From Methanobacteriota archaeon (lineage in GTDB: Archaea > Thermoplasmatota > E2 > DHVEG-1), in NCBI GenBank assembly GCA_903930505.1, contig CAIYYQ010000220.1, positions 1 to 9,211 of the forward strand: a stretch of DNA of 9,211 bases. Reading direction: 5' to 3'. Below are positions 1 through 6,590 of the stretch, piece by piece; position 1 is the first letter of the stretch, and each line of letters begins with the position of its first letter. The notes beneath the pieces were generated by a model. That model ran no database searches, was not told the origin of the DNA, and saw nothing but the letters and a program-made list of their open reading frames with translations. The translations under genes and the position numbers were made by a program.

Positions 1-230
1 CGCAAACCAGGAGACGCAACCGTAGTATCAAAAAGAAACGGATCAGCCTTCACCTGAAGTAATTCATCTATAACATGCTTCACAAAATCAGGTTTCGAAA
101 ACCATTTATTATTGATCTCCCCCATATGCAGCTTCACCGGGACTTTTTTCCCAGCAAAACCACTAAGCGGAAAATACGCTAACGCATCATGAAGCTTACG
201 TAAATCAGTAAAAAAAATGATTGTATTCAT
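1..230 (-). CDS. DUF362 family protein, N-terminal part (cut by window edge)
   Basis: Only the first 76 codons lie in the window; the gene continues beyond base 1. The N-terminus starts MNTIIFFTDLRKLHDAL and is followed at residues 30-36 by VPVKLHM-GE, then a KPDFVKHVIDEL-like helix and DPFLFDTT at about 63-70. This VKLHMGE / RPxxV / PFLxDT order is what I know from the N-terminal part of DUF362 proteins, a family common in archaea and clostridia that often also carries ferredoxin-type iron-sulfur motifs further on; those cannot be checked here. The biochemical function of the family is not settled. The ATG at 230-228 overlaps the stop of the upstream HPS-RraA gene as ATGA, so the two are probably translationally coupled and in one operon. 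The family call is from memory of motifs. Confidence 0.75.
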   Translation of the reverse strand, partial: MNTIIFFTDLRKLHDALAYFPLSGFAGKKVPVKLHMGEINNKWFSKPDFVKHVIDELLQVKADPFLFDTTVASPGL

Positions 231-1522
231 CCAACGATTTTCTCCCATTTTTTTACATGCAAAACCTTACCAAGAGAACCACCTTGCCTGATTTCTTCAC
301 GAATCCGGTTCTCCTGCTCTTTCACATCAAGCGATCGGTTCGCAATCTCCTGCGCAATCTCCGAAGGCACCACCACAACGCCGGAATCATCCCCAATAAC
401 CCAGTCGCCAGATCTCACCACTTGACCACCACACATGATCTCCGCACCGATCTCCCCAAACCCTTTTGGCTCCCCAGCATTCGGCGCAATATGTCTACTA
501 AAAACAGGAAACTCAAGTCTGATAATATCATCAAGATCACGAACAGCACCATCAATCACAACACCAGCAAGACCTCGCTGTTTCGCACTATGCGTTGCAA
601 GCTCACCCCACACCGCAGTAGGTCCACCGTTCACATCGACCACAACAACCCAACCGTTTTCTGCTTTATCGATTGCCTCGATAGGTTTCGCCCAATCCCC
701 ATCCATTGTTCGAACCGTGAGCGCACGTCCAACCATACGAAAACCAAGTTTAATTGGCCGAATACCCTGCATAGCACCTTTCTTATGCAATGCATCCGAG
801 ATATTTGGTGTAGATACCTTTGAAAACGCCCCATACAACTCGGTTTTTCCATATTTTTTAAACAAAACCGTAGGAATCGATTTTCTCTCAACAATAGCTT
901 TTTTAATTTGTTTTGTAGCCGCAGATACATCCTTTGCCTTAGTAATCGCACCACCAACAATTACAATTGCAGCACCAGCGTTTACGACATCAGCAACGGT
1001 TTCACTGTTCAACCCTCCAGCAACTGCAATAGGAAGATTCGTTGTTTTCACAAGAGAAGAAAGAATCTCAAACGGTTTTTTCCCGGTCATCTGCTCATCG
1101 ATACCGATGTGAATACAAAAATAATCAACGCCAAGATGCTCCAGTTGTTTTGCACGCTTTATTGCATCAGGTACTCCGATGAGATCCACCATGATTTTTG
1201 AACCATATTTCCGTGCAGATTTCACTGCATCAATAATGGTGCTGTCATCTGATACAGCAAGGATACAAACAACATCTGCTCCTGCTTTTGCAGCCATCTC
1301 CGTCTCAAGAGCACCAACATCCATTGTTTTCATGTCTGCGACAATAACTGTACCAGGAAATGTTTTCTTAAGTTGTCTTACAATCTCCATTCCTTCGCTT
1401 TTAATAAGCGGTGTTCCAGCTTCAAGCCAGTCTGCTCCACCGTCCACCGCTGCCTTGGCAATCGACAACGCTCGAGAGCCATCAAGAAGATCAAGAGCCA
1501 CTTGGAGGATAGATGCTTTCAT
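227..1522 (-). CDS. Bifunctional 3-hexulose-6-phosphate synthase / RraA-like fusion protein
   Basis: This is a 431-residue two-domain protein. Residues 1-211 are a 3-hexulose-6-phosphate synthase of the orotidine-decarboxylase superfamily: VALDLLD (8-14), LEAGTPL (33-39), the catalytic ADMKTMD (62-68), IHIG (137-140) and the phosphate-binding VAGGLN and IVGGAIT (167-194). HPS interconverts ribulose 5-phosphate plus formaldehyde with hexulose 6-phosphate; many archaea run it backwards to make pentoses. Residues 227-420 are an RraA-like domain (STPNISDAL, GRALTV, VDVNGG, GELATHSAKQRG, DGAVRDLDD, GDWVIGDDSGVVVVP). It keeps E307-x20-R328-D329-x2-D332, the signature of the metal-dependent HMG/CHA aldolases and oxaloacetate decarboxylases related to RraA. 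Such HPS-RraA fusions are known in other euryarchaea. The partner isomerase (PHI) is not in the window. The ATG at 1522 is preferred over an in-frame TTG at 1525 because it sits about 26 bases from the TATA box; no Shine-Dalgarno is present, so the message is probably leaderless. The next gene starts inside its stop codon. Confidence 0.93.
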   Translation of the reverse strand: MKASILQVALDLLDGSRALSIAKAAVDGGADWLEAGTPLIKSEGMEIVRQLKKTFPGTVIVADMKTMDVGALETEMAAKAGADVVCILAVSDDSTIIDAVKSARKYGSKIMVDLIGVPDAIKRAKQLEHLGVDYFCIHIGIDEQMTGKKPFEILSSLVKTTNLPIAVAGGLNSETVADVVNAGAAIVIVGGAITKAKDVSAATKQIKKAIVERKSIPTVLFKKYGKTELYGAFSKVSTPNISDALHKKGAMQGIRPIKLGFRMVGRALTVRTMDGDWAKPIEAIDKAENGWVVVVDVNGGPTAVWGELATHSAKQRGLAGVVIDGAVRDLDDIIRLEFPVFSRHIAPNAGEPKGFGEIGAEIMCGGQVVRSGDWVIGDDSGVVVVPSEIAQEIANRSLDVKEQENRIREEIRQGGSLGKVLHVKKWEKIVG

Positions 1523-1544
1523 CAACAGAACATAACAGACCGTT

Positions 1545-1554
1545 TATTTAAAAA
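1545..1554 (-). promoter_or_regulatory. TATA box of the HPS-RraA / DUF362 unit
   Basis: On the minus strand the bases read TTTTTAAATA, centred near 1548, about 26 bases before the ATG at 1522. This is the usual distance from an archaeal TATA box to the transcription start, so transcription probably begins at or within a few bases of the start codon. There is no purine-rich ribosome binding site between box and ATG. Inferred from sequence only. Confidence 0.65.
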
Positions 1555-1594
1555 TACCCATCCAAAAAGGGTATCATCTTCAATAAAAATAATG

Positions 1595-1602
1595 TTTAAA
1601 TA
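1595..1602 (+). promoter_or_regulatory. TATA box of the PPC-domain gene and probably its downstream operon
   Basis: A perfect TTTAAATA lies 28 bases (centre to ATG) before the start codon at 1627. With the normal archaeal spacing the message would start about 1624-1627, so the gene is leaderless or nearly so. The box lies only about 50 bases from the one for the divergent HPS-RraA gene, so the two promoters share a 104-base region. Confidence 0.65.
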
Positions 1603-1626
1603 GAGGTCGTTGATGCTTGAATCTTC

Positions 1627-2046
1627 ATGGAATATAAACGCTGTGAAAATAAGGTACTCGTTCGAATAGATCTCGGAGAAGAAATCGTAGAAACATTAAA
1701 ACAGCTTTGTACCGAACTAGGGATAAAACTCGGTACCATCCAGGGAATTGGAGCAACCAACAAAGCAACCATTGGTCTTATCAATACAAAAACAAAAAAA
1801 TATAGTTCAATAGAACTCACCGGTGATCATGAAATCACTTGTCTATGCGGAAATATTACTACGATGCAGAAAAAACCGTATTTGCATCTTCATATTACGC
1901 TTTGCAATGAAAAAAATCAGGCGGTTGGCGGGCATCTTACTTCTGCAATTGTCAGCGCAACATTTGAAGGAGTTATTGAAATCCTCAAAGGAGAAATCAG
2001 CCGGGAATATGATGAAACTATAGGTATAAACCTGATGAAACTTTAA
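1627..2046 (+). CDS. PPC/DUF296 domain protein (PD1-like DNA-binding protein)
   Basis: The 139-residue product is a single PPC (DUF296) domain. Visible landmarks are the N-terminal LVRIDLGEEIVETLKQL strand-helix, GTIQGIGATNKATIGL (36-51), a YLHLHITL strand (85-92) and AVGGHL (99-104), ending in an FEGVIEIL helix-strand. H87, H89 and H103 match the conserved histidines of this family. PPC proteins form trimers; in plants the domain is attached to AT-hooks, and free-standing prokaryotic copies are annotated as putative DNA-binding proteins with largely unknown targets. Length is normal for a free-standing domain. It is the first plus-strand gene after the divergent promoter and may be cotranscribed with the THEP1 gene 126 bases downstream. 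Whether it regulates its neighbours is unknown. Confidence 0.85.
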   Translation: MEYKRCENKVLVRIDLGEEIVETLKQLCTELGIKLGTIQGIGATNKATIGLINTKTKKYSSIELTGDHEITCLCGNITTMQKKPYLHLHITLCNEKNQAVGGHLTSAIVSATFEGVIEILKGEISREYDETIGINLMKL

Positions 2047-2172
2047 TGACATCTTCCCCCATCTTTTTGCATTCGTTATTAAATCAAGGCGATGCATCGT
2101 ATCTTTCGTATCAGGAAACAAACACAGGGCCCAAACCTTTCTAAACGAATGGTGCATTACAGTATAGTTCCT

Positions 2173-2733
2173 ATGGATGACATACCAAAGATAGGCATCA
2201 CCGGCATGCCTAGTGTTGGCAAAACAAAAACATTGATTAAAATCATTGAGAAACTGGAGAAGACCGGCTACAAAGTTGAAGGGATGATTACTGATCCTAT
2301 TGTTGAGAAGAAGAAACGTGTTGGGTTTTACGTTGTTGATTGGGTTACAAAAGAAAAAGAGGTGTTCGCGCGTCTTGATTGGGATGTCAAAGACAAAATC
2401 GGCAAATACGGCGTGGACGTCACAGCCCTTGAAAAAATAGGTATTCCTGCCATTCAGAAAGCGATTGATGATGAAGCCATTAACATTATTATCATTGATG
2501 AAATCGGGAAAATGGAGATGCTTTCTGAGAAGTTCTGCGAAGTCGTCATTGACGCCTTGGATTCCGATAAACCCCTTTTGGTTACATTACATAAAAAATC
2601 ACGCAGCCCGTTACTTCAGGATGTCAGACGACGCGATGACATCCGGATTCTTGAGGTAACACAGGTGAATCGAAATCTGCTCCCCTACAAAATAGAGAAA
2701 ATCATGGCTGAGAAACTACCGCCGCTGTACTAA
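2173..2733 (+). CDS. THEP1-family nucleoside-triphosphatase
   Basis: A P-loop NTPase of the THEP1 (NTPase_1) family, 186 residues from the start chosen here. The Walker A motif is GMPSVGKT (11-18), the Walker B is NIIIIDEIGKMEM (104-116), and a PLLVTLH strand near 134-140 is followed by the basic RRRDD segment typical of the family. Members such as Aquifex aeolicus THEP1 and human NTPCR hydrolyse NTPs with broad specificity in vitro; the cellular role is unclear. The frame is open back to an ATG at 2092 (213 residues), with another ATG at 2149. I prefer 2173 because it puts the P-loop near the N-terminus and gives the usual length (about 175-190); none of the three starts has a good Shine-Dalgarno. 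The stop lies 5 bases before trm1, so the two are almost certainly cotranscribed. Confidence 0.88.
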   Translation: MDDIPKIGITGMPSVGKTKTLIKIIEKLEKTGYKVEGMITDPIVEKKKRVGFYVVDWVTKEKEVFARLDWDVKDKIGKYGVDVTALEKIGIPAIQKAIDDEAINIIIIDEIGKMEMLSEKFCEVVIDALDSDKPLLVTLHKKSRSPLLQDVRRRDDIRILEVTQVNRNLLPYKIEKIMAEKLPPLY

Positions 2734-2738
2734 ACCCC

Positions 2739-3863
2739 ATGAACAAAAAAAAACCTAATTTTCAACTCATACAAGAAGGAACAACAAAACTTTATGCATG
2801 TCCCAGTAAACAATCTGTGAAAGGACCAGGAATAAAAGACAATGAACCGTTTTATAATCCTGCGATGGAGTTAAACAGAGATCTATCTGTTGTTGTAAGC
2901 CAATGGTTTGTCAACAGATCTAAAAAACAGGTTCATATTGTTGATGGTCTTGCAGCATCAGGGATACGAGGGGTACGAATCGCTCATGAAGTCACAGGAG
3001 ATTTTAATGTTACAATCAACGATTGGGATGATGATTCATTTTCACTCATAAAAAAAAATATTTCTTATAACAAGGTGACAAACGCAGTTGCATCAAATAA
3101 AAACCTGAATGTATTACTCTCAGAAAACAGGTATCAGATGATTGACATTGATCCGTTTGGTTCTCCAGTCTATTTTGTTGATTCCGCATGCAGAAGCATC
3201 ACGAATAACGGGATTCTGTCATGCACCGCAACAGATACCGCAGCGCTCTGTGGCGTTTACCCGTTAGTATGTCTTCGACGATACGGTGCACAACCATTCC
3301 ATTCTTATTATATGCATGAAATAGGGCTGCGTATACTCCTTGGTTTTCTTGCGCGAGAAATGGCAAAATATGACAAAGGCATCCAGCCACTTGTCAGCTA
3401 CTCCACGGATCATTTTTTTCGCACATATGTGCAAATTCGCAATGGGAAACAAAACGCAGATGATTCCATTAAACACGTACGATTAACGGACCCAATTGCA
3501 TCAGATGGAAAAAACAAAAACCCTCGGTCAGTTGGTCCTCTTTGGATGGGGAATCTTCACAATAAAAACGTTGTGCAAGAATTACGAACAATTCTTTTTG
3601 AAAAACAGTTAAACACGAAACATGCATTATGGAAACTACTGCAGATGTTCGAAGACGAAGCAGATGCAGCACCATTCTACTACGCCGTAGAAGAGATTGC
3701 ATCTGAGTTGAAACGATGCGCACCACCGATGAAAACAATATGTGAACAGTTACAAATACGAGGATATACTGCTGTGCGAACCCATTTCAGCGCCACAGGG
3801 TTTAAAACAAATGCCCCATATACAGAAATTAAAAGAATATTTATTGATTCATCTACAAAATAA
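2739..3863 (+). CDS. trm1: tRNA (guanine(26)-N(2))-dimethyltransferase Trm1
   Basis: Trm1 uses S-adenosylmethionine to make m2G and m2,2G at position 26 of tRNA, in the cytoplasm. The 374-residue protein has the expected order: N-terminal FYNPAMELNRDLS (38-50), the SAM-binding loop VDGLAASGIRGVR (68-80), NDWDDDS (94-100) at the acidic ribose-binding position, and the catalytic motif IDIDPFGSP (135-143), followed by SCTATDTAALCG (161-172). The C-terminal domain includes GPLWMGNLH (266-274) and ends with RTHFSATGFKTNAP (347-360), both typical. The stretch just before GPLWMG (235-265) contains no cysteine, whereas I recall a zinc-knuckle-like cysteine cluster there in several archaeal homologues. 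Length matches archaeal members. It lies between the THEP1 gene (5 bases) and purN (11 bases) in a tight operon. The start is clear: the ATG directly follows the upstream stop. Confidence 0.95.
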   Translation: MNKKKPNFQLIQEGTTKLYACPSKQSVKGPGIKDNEPFYNPAMELNRDLSVVVSQWFVNRSKKQVHIVDGLAASGIRGVRIAHEVTGDFNVTINDWDDDSFSLIKKNISYNKVTNAVASNKNLNVLLSENRYQMIDIDPFGSPVYFVDSACRSITNNGILSCTATDTAALCGVYPLVCLRRYGAQPFHSYYMHEIGLRILLGFLAREMAKYDKGIQPLVSYSTDHFFRTYVQIRNGKQNADDSIKHVRLTDPIASDGKNKNPRSVGPLWMGNLHNKNVVQELRTILFEKQLNTKHALWKLLQMFEDEADAAPFYYAVEEIASELKRCAPPMKTICEQLQIRGYTAVRTHFSATGFKTNAPYTEIKRIFIDSSTK

Positions 3864-3874
3864 GATGTGATGAT

Positions 3875-4546
3875 ATGGCAAAAAAAATACGAGTAGGGGT
3901 ACTTGTATCAGGACAAGGAACTGATCTTCAAAGTATTATCGATGCATCAGAACAAGGAATTATTGATGCTTGTGTTGCTGTAGTTATCACCGATAAAAAG
4001 GATGCCTATGCGTTACAACGAGCAAAACAACATAAGATACCATCTTTTTTTGTTGATGGCAAAGAAAAAACAAAAATAGACCAGGAAAACGAAATCGATG
4101 ACATTCTCAAAAAACAAAAGGTTAATCTCGTTGTCGGCGCAGGATATATGCGACTTCTCTCAATTGAATTTGTGAAGAAATGGAGAGGAAAACTTATCAA
4201 CATTCATCCAGCCTTACTCCCATCATTCAAAGGTACAAACGGCCAAGGTGATGCTCTTTTATATGGAGTAAAAATCACAGGCTGTACGACACATTTTATG
4301 GATGAAGAAATGGATCATGGTCCTATTATTCTGCAGGCTGCAGTACAAGTACTACAAAATGATGATCGTAACTCACTGGCAAAACGAATCTTAGACGTAG
4401 AACACCAAATACTCCCCCGAACAATACAACTCTTTGCAGAAAACCGTTTGAAAATCGAAGGAAGAAAGGTGCAAATTCTCCCGGGCATCTCATGGAAAGA
4501 TACACAAAAAGTAATTCCCGGTGTCCTTTATTCTGAAGGATATTAA
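3875..4546 (+). CDS. purN: Phosphoribosylglycinamide formyltransferase (PurN-type)
   Basis: This enzyme would transfer a formyl group from 10-formyl-tetrahydrofolate to GAR in purine synthesis. In the 223-residue product the N-terminal phosphate loop is VSGQGTDLQSII (11-22), followed by VGAGYMRLL (87-95), the catalytic INIHPALLPSFKG (108-120; N109 and H111) and GCTTHFMDEEMDHGPIILQA (136-155; catalytic D147). Two positions differ from E. coli PurN: the GNGSNLQ loop reads GQGTDLQ, and the segment after LLPSFKG is TNGQGDAL instead of a histidine-rich LHTHRQAL. I believe related variants exist in other archaea and anaerobes, so they need not mean loss of function. A C-terminal tail of about 30 residues follows the normal core. 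The ATG follows trm1 by 11 bases, and folC begins one base after its stop; that neighbour supports a folate-dependent role. Another formyltransferase-superfamily substrate cannot be fully excluded. Confidence 0.9.
   Translation: MAKKIRVGVLVSGQGTDLQSIIDASEQGIIDACVAVVITDKKDAYALQRAKQHKIPSFFVDGKEKTKIDQENEIDDILKKQKVNLVVGAGYMRLLSIEFVKKWRGKLINIHPALLPSFKGTNGQGDALLYGVKITGCTTHFMDEEMDHGPIILQAAVQVLQNDDRNSLAKRILDVEHQILPRTIQLFAENRLKIEGRKVQILPGISWKDTQKVIPGVLYSEGY
4533..4538 (+). promoter_or_regulatory. Ribosome binding site that fixes the folC start
   Basis: GAAGGA lies 9 bases before the ATG at 4548, inside the last codons of purN. An upstream in-frame GTG at 4521 has no such signal and would overlap purN by 26 bases, so this site favours the ATG. 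Confidence 0.5.
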
Positions 4547-4547
4547 G

Positions 4548-5864
4548 ATGAATGAAAAAGAAACACTGGAATGGATCTCTAGTTTTGAAAAACATGGTAT
4601 GCATCTAGGATTAGAACGAATAACATCATTACTTAATACTCTGGGAAACCCGCAGGATACATTAAACGCAATCCATGTTGCAGGAACCAATGGAAAAGGC
4701 TCAGTTTGTAACTATATTTCATCTATTTTACAAAAAGCTGGATACCGTGTCGGTGTCTATCTTTCACCGCATCTGCAACGGTTCTCAGAACGAATAGTAA
4801 TTAACAACAAAGAAATTTCCGTCCATGACCTCACAGTACTCGTTGAACATATTCGTCCTTTTGTTGAAGAAATGCAAAAAAAAAATCAGACACCAACATT
4901 TTTTGAAATCGTCACCGCTATCGCATTCCTCTACTTCAAAGAACAAAAAGTCGACTACACCGTAGTTGAGGTCGGGCTTGGTGGACGACTTGATGCCACA
5001 AATGTCGTATCACCGCTTGTTTGTGTCATTACTGATATCTCCCTTGAACATACTGACGTACTTGGAAAAAAAATAAATGAGATCGCATTTGAAAAAGCAG
5101 GGATCATAAAAAAGAATGTTCCTGTGGTGACCGCAGCAAAAAAAGATGCGCAAATTGTAATTCAAACTATGGCAAAAGAAAAAAACGCATCATTGACCAT
5201 TGTTGAAAAATCACAAATAAAACGACTCACATCAACAATGTCATCTCAAGAATTTTCGATAAACGGACATTTCAAAGAATACATTGTCAAAACATCGTTA
5301 CTCGGTGAATTTCAAGGTGAAAACATCGCGCTTTCGATTGCTGCAATTGAACAACTGCAAATGAACGGTGTCTACATAACCGATGCAGACATCGCTGATG
5401 GTATTTCTGCTGCGTTCAATCCCGGTCGAATGGAAATTATTTCAGAACAACCAATGATTCTTCTTGATGGGGCACACAACCCCGGTGGAATGAAGATGCT
5501 TGCAACAAGTCTGAAAAATGATTTTACCTACAGTCAGCTTATCCTTGTTCTTGGGATCTTCAAAGATAAAGATATCAAAACAATGCTTTCTACTATCATT
5601 CCGTTTGCGGATATTGTGATTGCGACCCAATCAAAAAGCCCTCGTGCCTGTGAACCAACCACTCTTGCGACGCTCATCAAAGATCAAGTATTTAAAAAAC
5701 CTGTACATATAGAACCATCTCTTACACAAGCCATTAAGACAGCTAAACACCTGGCAAAAAAAGACGACATCATTTGTATTACTGGATCACTTTTTACCGT
5801 TGGAGAGGCACGAAGTTATCTTCTCCCCAGATCTTTAACAAAAATAGTACAACCTTCGAGTTAA
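4548..5864 (+). CDS. folC: Bifunctional dihydrofolate synthase / folylpolyglutamate synthase
   Basis: FolC is an ATP-dependent Mur-ligase-family enzyme that adds glutamate to dihydropteroate and lengthens the polyglutamate tail of folates. The 438-residue protein carries the P-loop HVAGTNGKGSV (43-53), the LSPHLQRFSERI loop (72-83), FFEIVTAIAF (118-127), VEVGLGGRLDATN (140-152), DISLEHTDVLG (163-173), the FEKAGII segment whose K183 should be the carbamylated lysine, and in the C-terminal domain LLDGAHNPGGM (305-315) and LVLGIFKDKD (333-342). All the main catalytic landmarks are present and the length is normal. The frame extends to a GTG at 4521, but the ATG at 4548, one base after the purN stop and preceded by GAAGGA, is the better start. 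Position next to purN links supply of a folate cofactor with its use. Its stop shares the TTAA at 5861-5864 with the convergent neighbour. Confidence 0.95.
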   Translation: MNEKETLEWISSFEKHGMHLGLERITSLLNTLGNPQDTLNAIHVAGTNGKGSVCNYISSILQKAGYRVGVYLSPHLQRFSERIVINNKEISVHDLTVLVEHIRPFVEEMQKKNQTPTFFEIVTAIAFLYFKEQKVDYTVVEVGLGGRLDATNVVSPLVCVITDISLEHTDVLGKKINEIAFEKAGIIKKNVPVVTAAKKDAQIVIQTMAKEKNASLTIVEKSQIKRLTSTMSSQEFSINGHFKEYIVKTSLLGEFQGENIALSIAAIEQLQMNGVYITDADIADGISAAFNPGRMEIISEQPMILLDGAHNPGGMKMLATSLKNDFTYSQLILVLGIFKDKDIKTMLSTIIPFADIVIATQSKSPRACEPTTLATLIKDQVFKKPVHIEPSLTQAIKTAKHLAKKDDIICITGSLFTVGEARSYLLPRSLTKIVQPSS

Positions 5865-6586
5865 AAAGAGATATGATCAAAACAAACAGCTAGTTCTTTC
5901 ATAAATGTTGTTTTTGAAAGACAATCTGTGTTTCCAATCGCATCTTCAATATGTGTATCAAACGAGATACCACCTAGATACCGTATATCTCTACGAACAA
6001 CCTCAGTTTCAACAAACGAAGATGAACCTTGTTTCATGTTTTCTATGACACCAAGAAGAGGAATTTTTTGTTCCTTGAGAATAACAAGTAGTTTTTCTAC
6101 AGCACCATACGCAACTTTTGATGATGTGGTAACCACAAGAAACTCACTTTTTTTGATAAAACGCAAAACATCCAATGTTTCATCCCCGATACCTGGAGGC
6201 ATATCAATAATGAGAAAATCTAACGACCCCCACTGGGTAATCGCAAGAAGTTCAAGGATAACATTTGTGATATCACCGCCACGAAACGGCGCAGGCTTAT
6301 CCTTCGTAAAAAAAACAAGAGACATAAAAGAAATCCCAGAGACCTTAGGCGGAATAAGACCTTTATCTTCCTTAGGAAACACATCATGAACACCAAGGAT
6401 AATATGGGATGATGGACCATAAAAATCAATATCCAAAAGCCCTACACGACAACCTTTTTTTGAAAGATGCGACGCAAGACCACAGGAAATAAGGCTTTTT
6501 CCAACACCTCCTTTTCCACTCGCGACAACAATCACGCGTTTCACATTCTGCAGACGTTTGTTGATGATACTACTTCTTGGTTCCAT
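5861..6586 (-). CDS. Mrp/MinD-family ATPase, probable ATPase-type HypB for [NiFe] hydrogenase maturation
   Basis: The 241-residue product is a SIMIBI-class P-loop ATPase: deviant Walker A VASGKGGVGKS (21-31), GLLDIDFYGPSSHIILG (49-65), PAPFRGGDI (98-106), IIDMPPGIGDETLDVLRF (126-143) and GVIENMK (179-185). The general family is Mrp/NBP35/ApbC. It lacks the C-terminal CxxC that Fe-S scaffold Mrp/NBP35 proteins use, and it follows hypA directly (4-base gap). In Thermococcus kodakarensis a Mrp/MinD-type ATPase without that CxxC replaces the GTPase HypB and works with HypA in nickel insertion. DFxGxSxHxILG, PxRG and the MPPGxGDxxLDVLRF stretch resemble that protein as I remember it. The start is the ATG at 6586, preceded by AAAGGA; an in-frame GTG at 6625 would overlap hypA by 35 bases and add only unlike sequence. 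ATPase identity is certain; the HypB-like role is inferred from context and motifs. Confidence 0.85.
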   Translation of the reverse strand: MEPRSSIINKRLQNVKRVIVVASGKGGVGKSLISCGLASHLSKKGCRVGLLDIDFYGPSSHIILGVHDVFPKEDKGLIPPKVSGISFMSLVFFTKDKPAPFRGGDITNVILELLAITQWGSLDFLIIDMPPGIGDETLDVLRFIKKSEFLVVTTSSKVAYGAVEKLLVILKEQKIPLLGVIENMKQGSSSFVETEVVRRDIRYLGGISFDTHIEDAIGNTDCLSKTTFMKELAVCFDHISF

Positions 6587-6590
6587 ATAC

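Noticed and set aside
1523..1525. TTG start adding one residue to HPS-RraA
   Set aside because: The next codon is an ATG at the expected distance from the TATA box and the extra residue has no support.
221..1535. Long plus-strand open frames (221-823, 435-1112, 1179-1535) opposite the HPS-RraA gene
   Set aside because: They are antisense shadows of a gene with unmistakable HPS and RraA motifs, and their translations are low-complexity with no recognisable domain.
5928..6389. Plus-strand open frame opposite the Mrp/MinD-type ATPase gene
   Set aside because: Antisense shadow; the minus strand encodes intact P-loop ATPase motifs throughout.
5861..6586. Fe-S cluster scaffold Mrp/NBP35
   Set aside because: The C-terminal CxxC pair used to hold the cluster is absent, and the gene is coupled to hypA; the HypB-like role fits better, though not proven.
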